NCBI GenBank assembly: GCA_020638135.1
Contig: JACKJE010000003.1
Location: 1-64,000, forward strand
Direction of reading: 5' to 3'
DNA: 64,000 bases
From: Methylobacteriaceae bacterium
GTDB lineage: Bacteria > Pseudomonadota > Alphaproteobacteria > Rhizobiales > Beijerinckiaceae
Shown: positions 8,865-17,138 of the stretch, piece by piece
Layout: every line of letters begins with the position of its first letter
Numbering within the stretch: position 1 is the stretch's first letter
Program-made: the position numbers and the translations under genes
The notes under the pieces: model-generated
Told to the model about the DNA's origin: nothing
The model's database searches: none
Seen by the model: only the letters and a program-made list of their open reading frames with translations

Positions 8865-10204
8865 GCGTGCTCGCCATCGGCCTGCTCTACGGCGCCGCCA
8901 CGCTCGTCGTGATGTTTTCGGGCATGCCGATCGCTTTCGCGCTCGGCGGCGTCGCCCTGCTCTACATGCTATTCTTCATACCGGCGGCGTCGCTCGATAC
9001 GGTCACGCAGAACGTTTACGAGGAAATGGCCTCGATCACGTTGCTGTCGATCCCGCTGTTCATTCTCAAGGGCGCGGCGATCGGCAAGTCGCGCGCCGGC
9101 CAGGATCTCTACTCCGCCCTGCACGCCTGGATGCATCGCGTGCCCGGCGGCCTCGGCATCGCCAATGTCTTCGCCTGCGCGATCTTCGCCGCCATGGCGG
9201 GCTCTTCGCCGGCGACCTGTTCGGCGATCGGTTCGGCCGGCATTCCGGAAATGCGGCGGCGCGGCTATTCCGGCGGCTTTGCGGCCGGCGTGATCGCGGC
9301 CGGCGGAACGCTCGGCATCCTGCTGCCGCCGTCGATCACCATGATCCTTTACGCGGTCGCCGCCGAACAATCGCTCGGTCGCCTGTTTCTCGCCGGCATT
9401 GGACCGGGTCTGCTGCTGGTCACGCTGTTCGCCGGCTACGCCATGGTGCGCTTCCGTCAGGAATTCACCGCTGCGAAACATGCCTACGAGACAACCGGCC
9501 AACGCGCCGAAATTCTCGAGACGCACGAATATACGATGGCGGAGAAGCTCAGCACGCTGCCGCGCGTGCTGCCCTTCGTCATCCTCTTGACCGGCGTGAT
9601 GATCGCGCTCTACGGCGGCTTCGCCACGCCCTCCGAGACGGCGGGTCTCGGCGCCATTCTCGCGCTCGCCCTGATCGCGATGATCTATGGCGTGTGGCGG
9701 CCGACCGACCTCAAGCCGATCCTCGTCTCGACCATGCGGGAATCGACCATGCTGATGATGATCATCGGCATGTCGCTCCTCTATTCCTACGTGATGAGCT
9801 ATCTGCACATCTCGCAGTCGGCGGCCGAATCCATCGTCGCCATGCAGCCCTCGAAATGGGTTCTGCTCACCGCCATTCTCGGCCTCGTCGTCGTGCTCGG
9901 CTTTTTCCTGCCGCCGGTCTCGATCATCCTGATGACGGCACCGATCATCCTGCCGCCGCTGAAGGCGGCCGGTTTCGATCTCATCTGGTTCGGCGTCGTC
10001 ATGACCATCGTGATGGAAATGGGCCTGATCCACCCGCCCGTCGGCCTCAACATCTTCGTCATCCGCAACATCGCGCCCGACATTCCCCTGCGCGACGTCA
10101 TCTGGGGCGCGGTCCCCTTTGTCCTGCTGATGATGGCGGCGATCCTGCTGCTCTGCTTCTTTCCTCAGATCGCCACCTGGCTGCCGACCCGCGTCATGTC
10201 GTAG
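8861..10204 (+). CDS. TRAP transporter large permease (DctM family)
   Basis: A 447-residue polytopic membrane protein, the sodium- or proton-driven transport subunit of the TRAP system. Many hydrophobic helices are evident, with family motifs SSPATCSAIGSAGIPEM near residue 112, GTLGILLPPS near 149 and GLIHPPVGLNIFVI near 387. Its start overlaps dctQ (ATGA), giving translational coupling. The operon is followed by TetR genes that may or may not control it. Confidence 0.92.
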   Translation: MSVLAIGLLYGAATLVVMFSGMPIAFALGGVALLYMLFFIPAASLDTVTQNVYEEMASITLLSIPLFILKGAAIGKSRAGQDLYSALHAWMHRVPGGLGIANVFACAIFAAMAGSSPATCSAIGSAGIPEMRRRGYSGGFAAGVIAAGGTLGILLPPSITMILYAVAAEQSLGRLFLAGIGPGLLLVTLFAGYAMVRFRQEFTAAKHAYETTGQRAEILETHEYTMAEKLSTLPRVLPFVILLTGVMIALYGGFATPSETAGLGAILALALIAMIYGVWRPTDLKPILVSTMRESTMLMMIIGMSLLYSYVMSYLHISQSAAESIVAMQPSKWVLLTAILGLVVVLGFFLPPVSIILMTAPIILPPLKAAGFDLIWFGVVMTIVMEMGLIHPPVGLNIFVIRNIAPDIPLRDVIWGAVPFVLLMMAAILLLCFFPQIATWLPTRVMS

Positions 10205-10285
10205 CGGCGGCGCGGCGGGCCTTGGTGCGACGGGCGCGGCGGACTAGATAAGAACGACGAAGTCGCCAGCCCAAGGGAACGCGCC

Positions 10286-11044
10286 ATGGCCCGCGCCGCC
10301 AAGAAGACCGCCGACAGGAAGACAGCCGACAGGAAGACAGCCGCCCCGAAAGCCAAACCGTCGGACAATCGCGACAGGATCGTCGACGCGCTGATGGATC
10401 TCGCCGCCGAACAGGACTTCGGCGACATCACGCTCAGCATGATCGCCGAACGCGCCGGCCTCTCGCTCGCCGATTTCCGCGACTGTTTCCCCTCGAAGGG
10501 CGCGGTGCTGGCCGCCTTCAATCGCCGCATCGACCGCGTCGTTCTCGATGGCGCGACGGCCGACATGGCCGACGAGACGACGAAGGAGCGCCTGTTCGAC
10601 GTGCTGATGCGCCGCTTCGACGCGCTCGCCCCGTACAAGGCGGCCGTTGAAAGCATCGCGGCTTGGGCGCGCCGCGAACCGCTCGCCGCCGCGCAGCTCA
10701 ACCGCATCGTCGTCAATTCCATGCGCTTCATGCTGGAGGCGGCCGGCGTCGACACCGAGGGCCCAGTGGGCGCGCTCAAGCTGCAGGGGCTGGCGCTCGC
10801 CTGGGCGCGGCTCGTCAACGTCTGGCTCGCCGACGAGGATCCCGGCATGGCGGCAACCATGGCCGAGCTCGACCGCACGCTCCGGCGCGGCGACATGCTG
10901 GTCGCGCGCGCCGAGGACGTCGACCGCCTGACCTCCCCGCTGCGCTCGCTCGCCCGCGGCGTGTTCAGCGTCGGCCTGCGCTTCGTCGGCGACCGCCGCG
11001 CGCGCCGGCAGGAGGCGACCGAGGCGTCCGCCAACGACGCCTGA
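10286..11044 (+). CDS. TetR/AcrR family regulator with Lys-rich N terminus
   Basis: A 252-residue protein. After about 30 residues of Lys/Ala/Thr repeats (a KTADRK unit is nearly tandem) comes a TetR-type HTH: RIVDALMDLAAEQDFGDITL and IAERAGLSLADFRDCF. The C-terminal ligand domain is not diagnostic. The Lys-rich tail may add nonspecific DNA affinity (inference). It lies 80 bp after the TRAP operon on the same strand, so transporter regulation is possible. Confidence 0.8.
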   Translation: MARAAKKTADRKTADRKTAAPKAKPSDNRDRIVDALMDLAAEQDFGDITLSMIAERAGLSLADFRDCFPSKGAVLAAFNRRIDRVVLDGATADMADETTKERLFDVLMRRFDALAPYKAAVESIAAWARREPLAAAQLNRIVVNSMRFMLEAAGVDTEGPVGALKLQGLALAWARLVNVWLADEDPGMAATMAELDRTLRRGDMLVARAEDVDRLTSPLRSLARGVFSVGLRFVGDRRARRQEATEASANDA

Positions 11045-11106
11045 CCGGACCGGGCGCCGTGGCCTCCAAGAACGCGACGGTTGGGCCCGCAATCGGCCGG
11101 ACGAAT

Positions 11107-11160
11107 TAGTAGACGAATTTGTCTACTAGCGCCTTGCATATGTAGACAGAATATTCTACA
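11107..11160. promoter_or_regulatory. Tandem palindromic operators before a TetR gene
   Basis: Two 18-bp palindromes of the same design stand just upstream of the TetR start at 11169: GTAGAC-N6-GTCTAC at 11109-11126 and GTAGAC-N6-TTCTAC at 11142-11159. The starts are 33 bp apart, about three helical turns, so two dimers would sit on the same face. Such paired sites are typical for TetR autoregulation; the protein binding them is inferred from position. Confidence 0.6.
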
Positions 11161-11168
11161 TTGCACTC

Positions 11169-11786
11169 ATGACCACACAAAATCGGGCCGCTCCACGCCG
11201 GTCGGACACGCGCGAACGCATCCTCTGGACGGCGCAGGATCTCTTCTATCGCCACGGGATTCGCGCCACCGGCGTCGACGCGATCATCGCCGGCGCCAGC
11301 GTCACCAAGGTGACCTTCTACCGCCGCTTCCCGTCAAAGGACGCCCTCGTCCTCGCCTACATCGACTATCGCCACGGCCTCTGGATGCCCTGGTTCGCCG
11401 ACGCGCTCATCCGCGCGCGCGACGCCCAGACGCCGGAAGCGCGCGAAAGCGCCCCTCTCGCGCCGGTCGCCCAGGCGCTACGCGAATGGTTCGCCGAACC
11501 GACCTTCCGGGGATGCGGTTTCATCAACCTCATCGCCGAATTCGGCGACGCTTTCCCTGAGGCGCTGGCCAAATGCGTCGCCCACAAGGAGGAGACGCAG
11601 GCGGCGATCGAATCGCTGGTCGCCCTGACGCCGGACGCGCGCGCGATGGCCGAAGCTGCCGCGATCGCCATGGACGGCGCGATCGTCCGGGCGCAGCGCG
11701 GCCCGCAGCACAGGGAGGCGGCGCTCGCCGGGCTCGGGACGCTGCTGGCGGCGCTGACGGTCGCCTATCTGCCCGCTGCCGGGTAG
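11169..11786 (+). CDS. TetR/AcrR family transcriptional regulator
   Basis: A 205-residue repressor-type protein. The HTH is clear: RERILWTAQDLFYRHGIRATGVDAII and then VTKVTFYRRFPSKDALVLAY. The C-terminal domain carries FRGCGFINLIAEF, common in a branch of TetR proteins linked to oxidoreductases. No effector gene is adjacent. The two palindromes directly upstream suggest autoregulation. It ends 10 bp before the convergent histidine kinase gene. Confidence 0.88.
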   Translation: MTTQNRAAPRRSDTRERILWTAQDLFYRHGIRATGVDAIIAGASVTKVTFYRRFPSKDALVLAYIDYRHGLWMPWFADALIRARDAQTPEARESAPLAPVAQALREWFAEPTFRGCGFINLIAEFGDAFPEALAKCVAHKEETQAAIESLVALTPDARAMAEAAAIAMDGAIVRAQRGPQHREAALAGLGTLLAALTVAYLPAAG

Positions 11787-11795
11787 ACTGGTCGG

Positions 11796-13163
11796 TCAGA
11801 CCGGCACGTTCACCGTCGCCCGCAGACCGCCGAGCGGGCTCGTGTCCAGCGTGACGTCGCCGCCGTGCGCCCGTGCGATGTCGCGCGCGATCGCAAGCCC
11901 GAGACCCGCGCCGCCGGCGTCCTGATTGCGCGCTTCGTCCAGCCGGTAGAACGGTCGGAATGCATCCTCGCGGCTCTCGGGGGCGATGCCCGGCCCGTCG
12001 TCATCGACATGCACGGTCAGCCGCCGGTCGTCGCGGGTCGCCGTCACCCCGACATGCTTGCCGTAGCGCTGCGCATTGCCGATCAGATTGGCGAGGCACC
12101 GCCGATAGGCGTCGGGCCGCAGAATCGCCTGCGCTTCGCCGCTGTAGGCGTAGCGGGCCGCCGCGCCATGGCGCTCGGCGTCGGCGACCAGTTCGCCGAT
12201 CAGCGCGCGCGCGTCGGTCGCGACCGCGCTCTCGCCGCCATCGCCGCGCGCAAAGGCGAGATAGGCTTCCAGCATGCGCTGCATCTCGGCGATGTCGCGC
12301 GCGATCGCCTCCTGCTCCGGCCCCTCGCCGAGCAGGGCGAGCGACAGTTTGAACCGCGTCAGCACGGTGCGCAGGTCGTGGCTCACGCCGTTGAGCATGG
12401 CGGTGCGCTGCTCCATCGCCCGTTCGAGCCGCCGCTTCATGTCGACGAAGGCGAGGCCGGCCTGCCGCACTTCGCGCGCGCCCGACGGCCTGAACGCGAT
12501 TTCACGCCCCTTGCCAAAGGCTTCGGATGCTTCCGCCAGGCGGCGGATCGGCTTGATCTGGTTGCGCAGGAACAGAACTGCGACGCCGATCAGCACCAGC
12601 GCTGTGCCAGCCATCCAGCCGATGAAGATCGACGAATAGGTGGCGTAGGCCTGGTTGCGCGAGGCATAGACGCGCAATTGCGCATTCTTCAGCTGCACCC
12701 GGATTTCGATGACATTGGAGGCGCCGACCGTGTCGATCCAGAAGGGACGGTTGATCTGCGTCCGGATCTGCTGCGACAGCACATTGTCGAGCAGCGCGAA
12801 AAAGGGTTTCGGCAGCGGCGGCGGCAGCTGCCCCGGCGGCGTGATGAAAATTTGCAGGCTCATGCGCTGCGCGGCAATGCGCGTGAGCTGCGTCGCGTCC
12901 TTGTCCTGCGGATAGGATTCGTAGACATCGATCAGCGCCGATATTTCCTGCGTCAGCATGCGCGACAGGCGGATCGTGATCGCCTGCCAGTGCCGCTCCA
13001 TGAAGAAATAGACGACCGCCGTCTGCAACAGCAGCATCGGCAGGATGACAATCAGCAGCGAGCGCGCGAACAGGCCCTTCGGCATTTTCGCGCGCAGCCA
13101 GAGCGCAAAGCCGCGCCAGATGCGACGCGGCGCGGCGATGGCGGGATGTTCGACGAACCTCAT
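11796..13163 (-). CDS. EnvZ-like sensor histidine kinase
   Basis: A 455-residue membrane histidine kinase. Two transmembrane helices (about 33-55 and 180-203) bracket a periplasmic loop, followed by a HAMP linker, the H-box GVSHDLRTVLTRF (phosphorylated His near 269), the N-box LANLIGNAQRYG, and ATP-binding DDGPGIAPES and GAGLGLAIARDI. The start overlaps the response regulator by 4 bp. The pair resembles OmpR/EnvZ-type systems for envelope or osmotic sensing; the actual signal is unknown. Confidence 0.92.
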   Translation of the reverse strand: MRFVEHPAIAAPRRIWRGFALWLRAKMPKGLFARSLLIVILPMLLLQTAVVYFFMERHWQAITIRLSRMLTQEISALIDVYESYPQDKDATQLTRIAAQRMSLQIFITPPGQLPPPLPKPFFALLDNVLSQQIRTQINRPFWIDTVGASNVIEIRVQLKNAQLRVYASRNQAYATYSSIFIGWMAGTALVLIGVAVLFLRNQIKPIRRLAEASEAFGKGREIAFRPSGAREVRQAGLAFVDMKRRLERAMEQRTAMLNGVSHDLRTVLTRFKLSLALLGEGPEQEAIARDIAEMQRMLEAYLAFARGDGGESAVATDARALIGELVADAERHGAAARYAYSGEAQAILRPDAYRRCLANLIGNAQRYGKHVGVTATRDDRRLTVHVDDDGPGIAPESREDAFRPFYRLDEARNQDAGGAGLGLAIARDIARAHGGDVTLDTSPLGGLRATVNVPV

Positions 13164-13888
13164 GACGATACGCCCTGGTCGAGCACGAGCCGATAGCCCG
13201 CGCCGCGCACGGTCTGCAGCAGCAGCGGATTGGCCGGGTTGTCTTCGATCTTGCGGCGCAGGCGCGTCACCTGCACGTCGATCGTGCGTTCGCCCGCTGC
13301 ATCGCCCGCCAGCGCCGCCCGCGGCACCGGCGCCCCGTTGGCCGAGACGAGCGCGTGCAGAATGTCCCGCTCGCGATCGGTGATACGCACTGCTTCACCG
13401 GCGCGCCGCAACTCGCCACGCGCGGCGTGGAACTCGCACGGCCCGAAATGCGCGACCGCCGAAGCCGCAGCCGGCGCAGGCGTCGGCGCCCGGCGCAGGA
13501 TGGCGGCGATCCGCAGGGCAAGTTCGCGCGGCTCGAAGGGCTTTGGCAGGTAATCGTCGACCCCGGCCTCGAGGCCGAGAATGCGGTCGTCCGCGCCGCC
13601 GCGCGCCGTCAGCATCAGGATCGGCGTCGTCGCTCCGGCGTCGCGTAGGCTGCGCGAAAGGTCAACGCCGCTCTCGCCGGGCATCATGACGTCGAGAACA
13701 ATCAGGTCGAACGCGAGCGCGGCCATGCGCTGGCGCGCCTCGGCGGCGTCTGCCGCCGCGGTGACGCGATAGCCGGCCTGCGCGAGATAGCGCGTCAGCA
13801 GCGTGCGGATGCGCGAATCGTCGTCGACCACCAGAAGATGCGGCGCGTCGTCCGGCAAAGCGGCGGCGGCAGGCGGCGAGACGGTCAT
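13160..13888 (-). CDS. OmpR-family response regulator
   Basis: A 242-residue two-domain regulator: a receiver with acidic pocket VVDDD near residue 30 and phosphoacceptor Asp66 in VLDVMMPGESG, then a winged-helix effector (ITDRERDILHALV, TIDVQVTRLRRKIEDNP, VRGAGYRL). It lies between a MarR-type gene and the kinase with ATGA overlaps on both sides, so all three are made from one transcript and likely act together. Confidence 0.93.
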   Translation of the reverse strand: MTVSPPAAAALPDDAPHLLVVDDDSRIRTLLTRYLAQAGYRVTAAADAAEARQRMAALAFDLIVLDVMMPGESGVDLSRSLRDAGATTPILMLTARGGADDRILGLEAGVDDYLPKPFEPRELALRIAAILRRAPTPAPAAASAVAHFGPCEFHAARGELRRAGEAVRITDRERDILHALVSANGAPVPRAALAGDAAGERTIDVQVTRLRRKIEDNPANPLLLQTVRGAGYRLVLDQGVSS

Positions 13889-14415
13889 GGCGCCGGCCGC
13901 GCGCCCTGTGGCCAGACGAGCGATTTCACCTCGTCCTGGTCGGACGGATCGATCATGGCCATCAGGAAGCGGATCGCATCCTGCCGTGCATTCGCCGGCA
14001 GCGCATCGAGCGCGCGCGCAAACCGGCGCGACTGCAAATGCGCGAGATCGAGCGCGAGCTTACGTCCCTTGGCGGTCGCATAGAGATGGCGCTGGCGCCG
14101 GTCGGCGACGCCAGCACGCGCCTCGACGAAATTCTGGTCGAGCAATTCCTTCAGCACCCGGCTCAGGCTCTGCTTGGTGATCTTCAGAATATCCAGCAGT
14201 TCGGCGATCGTGAGGCCGGGTTGGCGATTGACGAAATGCAGCACACGGTGATGCGCCCGCCCGAACCGGTAGCTTTCGAGCAAGCGGTCGGCGTCGCCCA
14301 CGAAATCGCGATAGGCGAAAAACAGCAGTTCGATCAGATCGAACATCGGCTCGGCGTCATGGGCCTCGGCCTGCGCCTTGTGCTTGCCGTGCAGAGCTGT
14401 CTCCACGCGTCTCAA
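13885..14415 (-). CDS. MarR family winged-helix regulator
   Basis: A 176-residue MarR-type protein with the winged helix at about residues 60-120 (PGLTIAELLDILKITKQSLSRVLKELLDQNFVE, then the wing ADRRQRHLYATAKG). It is the first gene of the MarR-response regulator-kinase operon and overlaps the next gene by 4 bp. An imperfect palindrome 9 bp upstream of the start suggests control of its own operon. The ligand is unknown. Confidence 0.88.
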   Translation of the reverse strand: MRRVETALHGKHKAQAEAHDAEPMFDLIELLFFAYRDFVGDADRLLESYRFGRAHHRVLHFVNRQPGLTIAELLDILKITKQSLSRVLKELLDQNFVEARAGVADRRQRHLYATAKGRKLALDLAHLQSRRFARALDALPANARQDAIRFLMAMIDPSDQDEVKSLVWPQGARPAP

Positions 14416-14423
14416 TCCGCAAA

Positions 14424-14446
14424 ATATGTCAGCGCTGTTGCCATAT
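14424..14446. promoter_or_regulatory. Imperfect palindrome upstream of the MarR gene
   Basis: ATATG (14424-14428) and CATAT (14442-14446) flank an inner CAGCGCTG palindrome, 9 bp before the MarR start codon. Size and position suit a MarR dimer. The match is partial, so this is only a candidate operator. Confidence 0.3.
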
Positions 14447-14756
14447 CTCAGGTCGAATGTTGCCCGTCAAGCGCTCCGAGGCGAAACGAAGGGAAGCGCG
14501 CCGCCATCTTTCGGCAATGGCCGGCGCGTCGTCCAGTAAAAAGGCCGGACGGGAGGCGTCCCCGCGCCTGTTGCGTCCATCGACCAGCCCGACGGCGTCA
14601 TCACGATGGACGGCGCGCGACGCACGCCAGGCCCGAAACGTGGGCGGGTCTTGGAATAGGCCGCGTGAACGCCATCTATTTCTTGACGGGCGCGATCGTA
14701 GCGTCGGCATGACGGCGTGGCGCTGGGGTCGTGCAAATTCCGAAAGGGAGAACGCC
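14447..14756. other. 310-bp intergenic stretch without a convincing gene
   Basis: Between the MarR operator region and the secreted-protein start. Open frames run through it on both strands, but none has protein-like composition or a plausible ribosome binding site. It probably holds the promoters of the divergent flanking genes; no clear element could be assigned. Confidence 0.4.
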
Positions 14757-15149
14757 ATGATGTCCTCACTCAGGGCCGGTCTTCTGGCGACAGCGACGGC
14801 CGCGCTTGTTCTGGCCGCCCCTGCCGCGCCCGCCGCCGCGGTGCCGAACGGCCTTGCGCCCGCCGATCTCGTGCGTGCGGAACTGCCGATCGACCAGGCG
14901 CGCTATCGCCGGCACGTCGCGCATCGGCGCCATCATGTAAGGCGCCACCGCTATTACGTCGGGCGTCGTTACTATCCGCGCCGTTATCGCTACCGCTACA
15001 ATCCGGGCCTCGCCGCGTTCGGCACGGTATTGGGCGCGATCGCCGCCGCCAACGCTTACGACACCTACGCCCCCGGCTATTATCCCTACGCCTACCCGGC
15101 CTACGGCTACCCGGTATACGTCTCCCCGGGCTGGGGCTACGCGTGGTGA
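14757..15149 (+). CDS. Secreted Tyr/Arg/His-rich small protein
   Basis: A 130-residue protein with a classic signal peptide (RAGLLATATAALVLAAPAAPAAA) and a mature part very rich in Tyr, Arg and His: RRHVAHRRHHVRRHRYYVGR, then a short hydrophobic AAFGTVLGAIAAANAY, then tandem PxY/PGY motifs at the end. Similar low-complexity secreted proteins are common in Hyphomicrobiales, some labelled BA14K-like, and have no settled function. AAAGGGAG precedes the ATG. Confidence 0.7.
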   Translation: MMSSLRAGLLATATAALVLAAPAAPAAAVPNGLAPADLVRAELPIDQARYRRHVAHRRHHVRRHRYYVGRRYYPRRYRYRYNPGLAAFGTVLGAIAAANAYDTYAPGYYPYAYPAYGYPVYVSPGWGYAW

Positions 15150-15178
15150 GCAGCTTCGATCCGCCGCGGCGCTGAGCG

Positions 15179-16783
15179 TCAGGCGTCCTCGCGTCGCAGG
15201 ATGAAGCGCTGGATCTTGCCGCTCGGCGTCTTGGGCAGAGACGCCACGAAAGCGATCTCGCGCGGATAGGCGTGCGTCGACAGGCGCTTGCGCACCATCT
15301 GCTGGATTTCCTCCTTCAGCGCGTCCGTTGCCGCGACGCCCGCCTTCAGCACGATGAAGGCCTTGACGATTTCCGTGCGCTGCGGGTCGGGCTTGCCGAC
15401 GACCGCGACTTCCGCAACGGCCGGATGCTCCATCACGACGCTTTCGACATCGAACGGCCCGATGCGATAGCCGGCGGACGTGATGATGTCGTCATTGCGG
15501 CCGACGAAGAAGAAATGCCCGTCGGCGTCGCGCATCATCGTGTCGCCGGTAATGTACCAGTCGCCGCGCACGTTCGGGCTTTCCGCCTTCCAGTAACCGG
15601 AGAACGTATAGAGCGGCGACTTGGAAATCCGCACGGCCAGCACGCCGGGCGTTTCCGGCGGCTGTTCGTTCAGATCGTCGTCGAGGATCGCCATGTCGAG
15701 GCCGGGCATCGGCAGGCCGGCCGCGCCGGGCTTCACATCGTGCTTCAGCGCGTGATGATTGTTGATCATCATCGCCACTTCCGTCTGCCCGTAATGATCG
15801 GCGAGCGGACAATGCAGCACGCGCTCGGCCCAGCGGATCACTTCCGGGTTGAGCGGCTCGCCCGCGCTCGAGCCGACGCGCAGCTGATGCGCGATCGGCG
15901 CCATGGCTTCGTCGCCCGCCGCCATCAGCAGGCGATAGGCGGTCGGCGCCGCGGCGAGATTGGTGATCTTGCGCTCAGAAATGATGCGCACGGTCGAATC
16001 GACCGCGAATGCGCCCTCGTTGAACGTCGTCGTGTGGCCGAGCAGCAGCGGGCCGAGCACGGCGTAGAGCATGCCATAGGCCCAGCCGGGATCGGCGACG
16101 TTCCAGTAATTGTCGTCCGCGCGCAAATCGACCGCGTCGAGCATGTAGGAGGCGACCGGCAGAAGCAGCGTCAGCGGATAGCGCACGCCCTTCGGCTTGC
16201 CGGTCGTGCCCGAGGTGAAAAGCACGATGAAGGGATCGCTTCCCTTGCGCATGACGGGCGCGAATTCCGTCGATTGCGCGGCAAGCGCTTCGGCGTAGCC
16301 GTCGCCGATCGTCAGGATCGGCGGGCAATTGGGGACATCCTTCAGCTTCGGCAGGTTGGCGAGGTCGGTGACGACGAGCTTCGCCTTGCTGCCGCCCTCC
16401 GCCGTCACGCGGCTTTCGACCGCCGCCGGCCCGAAGGCCGTGAACAGCGGCTGGTAGATCGCGCCCGCGCGCCAGGTTCCGAGCACGACGGTGAAGAGAT
16501 CGGGAATGCGCGGCAGAAGGCCCGCAACGACATCGCCCGCGGCGATCCCCTGCGACTTCAGGTAATTCGCGAAACGCGCGCTGTCGTCGCGCATCTGCGC
16601 GAACGTGACCGTCTTGCGCTCGCCATTGGCGCCATACCATTCGAGCGCGATCTTACCGTCCTTCGCCCAACGGTCGCAGCATTCGACGCAAGGGTTGAGA
16701 CCGTCCGTCAGCGAACCGGAAATCGTCCGGCGCTCCAGCGCCTCGAACGAGAAATGACGGACGGCGTCGGCATAGTCGCGCAT
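15179..16783 (-). CDS. AMP-dependent acyl-CoA synthetase
   Basis: A 534-residue ANL-superfamily enzyme that activates a carboxylic acid to acyl-CoA via an acyl-AMP. Motifs: the P-loop LFTSGTTGKPKGV, WNVADPGWAYGM, DHYGQTEVAMM, YITGDTMMRDADG and the C-terminal SGKIQR with the adenylation lysine. Start ATG 16783 is chosen because GGAGAAA precedes it; a further in-frame start at 16867 would overlap the upstream gene. The sequence is closest in feel to medium-chain or acetyl/propionyl synthetases; the substrate is undetermined. Confidence 0.9.
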   Translation of the reverse strand: MRDYADAVRHFSFEALERRTISGSLTDGLNPCVECCDRWAKDGKIALEWYGANGERKTVTFAQMRDDSARFANYLKSQGIAAGDVVAGLLPRIPDLFTVVLGTWRAGAIYQPLFTAFGPAAVESRVTAEGGSKAKLVVTDLANLPKLKDVPNCPPILTIGDGYAEALAAQSTEFAPVMRKGSDPFIVLFTSGTTGKPKGVRYPLTLLLPVASYMLDAVDLRADDNYWNVADPGWAYGMLYAVLGPLLLGHTTTFNEGAFAVDSTVRIISERKITNLAAAPTAYRLLMAAGDEAMAPIAHQLRVGSSAGEPLNPEVIRWAERVLHCPLADHYGQTEVAMMINNHHALKHDVKPGAAGLPMPGLDMAILDDDLNEQPPETPGVLAVRISKSPLYTFSGYWKAESPNVRGDWYITGDTMMRDADGHFFFVGRNDDIITSAGYRIGPFDVESVVMEHPAVAEVAVVGKPDPQRTEIVKAFIVLKAGVAATDALKEEIQQMVRKRLSTHAYPREIAFVASLPKTPSGKIQRFILRREDA

Positions 16784-16863
16784 GGTGGTTTCTCCCTGCG
16801 CGATTTGTAGCGCCGGGGAGAAAAAGACGCGAGCGCGACGAGACGGCGCGCCCGACAAGCGCG

Positions 16864-17103
16864 TCACGGTCGCCGAAGCGCCTTTTGACGCGTGGAGGGC
16901 GGCGGCGTCTCGGTGAGGGGACTGACGATCCAGCCGCGGGCGTCGCCCAGCGCGTCCTTGATAGAGGCCTCGTTCCCTTGCACGAGCATCATGTGCTGCT
17001 GCTGGTCCACCACCGAAATGCCGCCTTTGTTGAGGCGACGCGCGACTTCGTCGCCACTCACTGCATCGGGCGCAATGCTGTGCACGACCATTGTCTCAGC
17101 CAT
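16864..17103 (-). CDS. Small protein resembling a subtilase propeptide (I9-like)
   Basis: A 79-residue protein with no signal peptide, 35 bp downstream of a subtilase gene on the same strand. Its pattern (VVHSIAPDAV, DEVARRLNKGGISVVD, HMMLVQG, IKDALGDARGWIVSPLTE) fits the beta-alpha-beta ferredoxin-like layout of I9 propeptides: a strand, a helix with the G-I-S-V turn, a strand with LVQG, a second helix and a closing strand ending in Pro-rich residues. It may act in trans as chaperone or inhibitor of that protease. Homology is judged by eye only. Confidence 0.5.
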   Translation of the reverse strand: MAETMVVHSIAPDAVSGDEVARRLNKGGISVVDQQQHMMLVQGNEASIKDALGDARGWIVSPLTETPPPSTRQKALRRP

Positions 17104-17138
17104 GACGAACCCCGGTCGGCCATCGGATCGGCCGCCAT

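Noticed and set aside
12274..12639. Plus-strand frames within the histidine kinase region
   Set aside because: Antisense shadows in GC-rich DNA; none has a family match or a good ribosome binding site.
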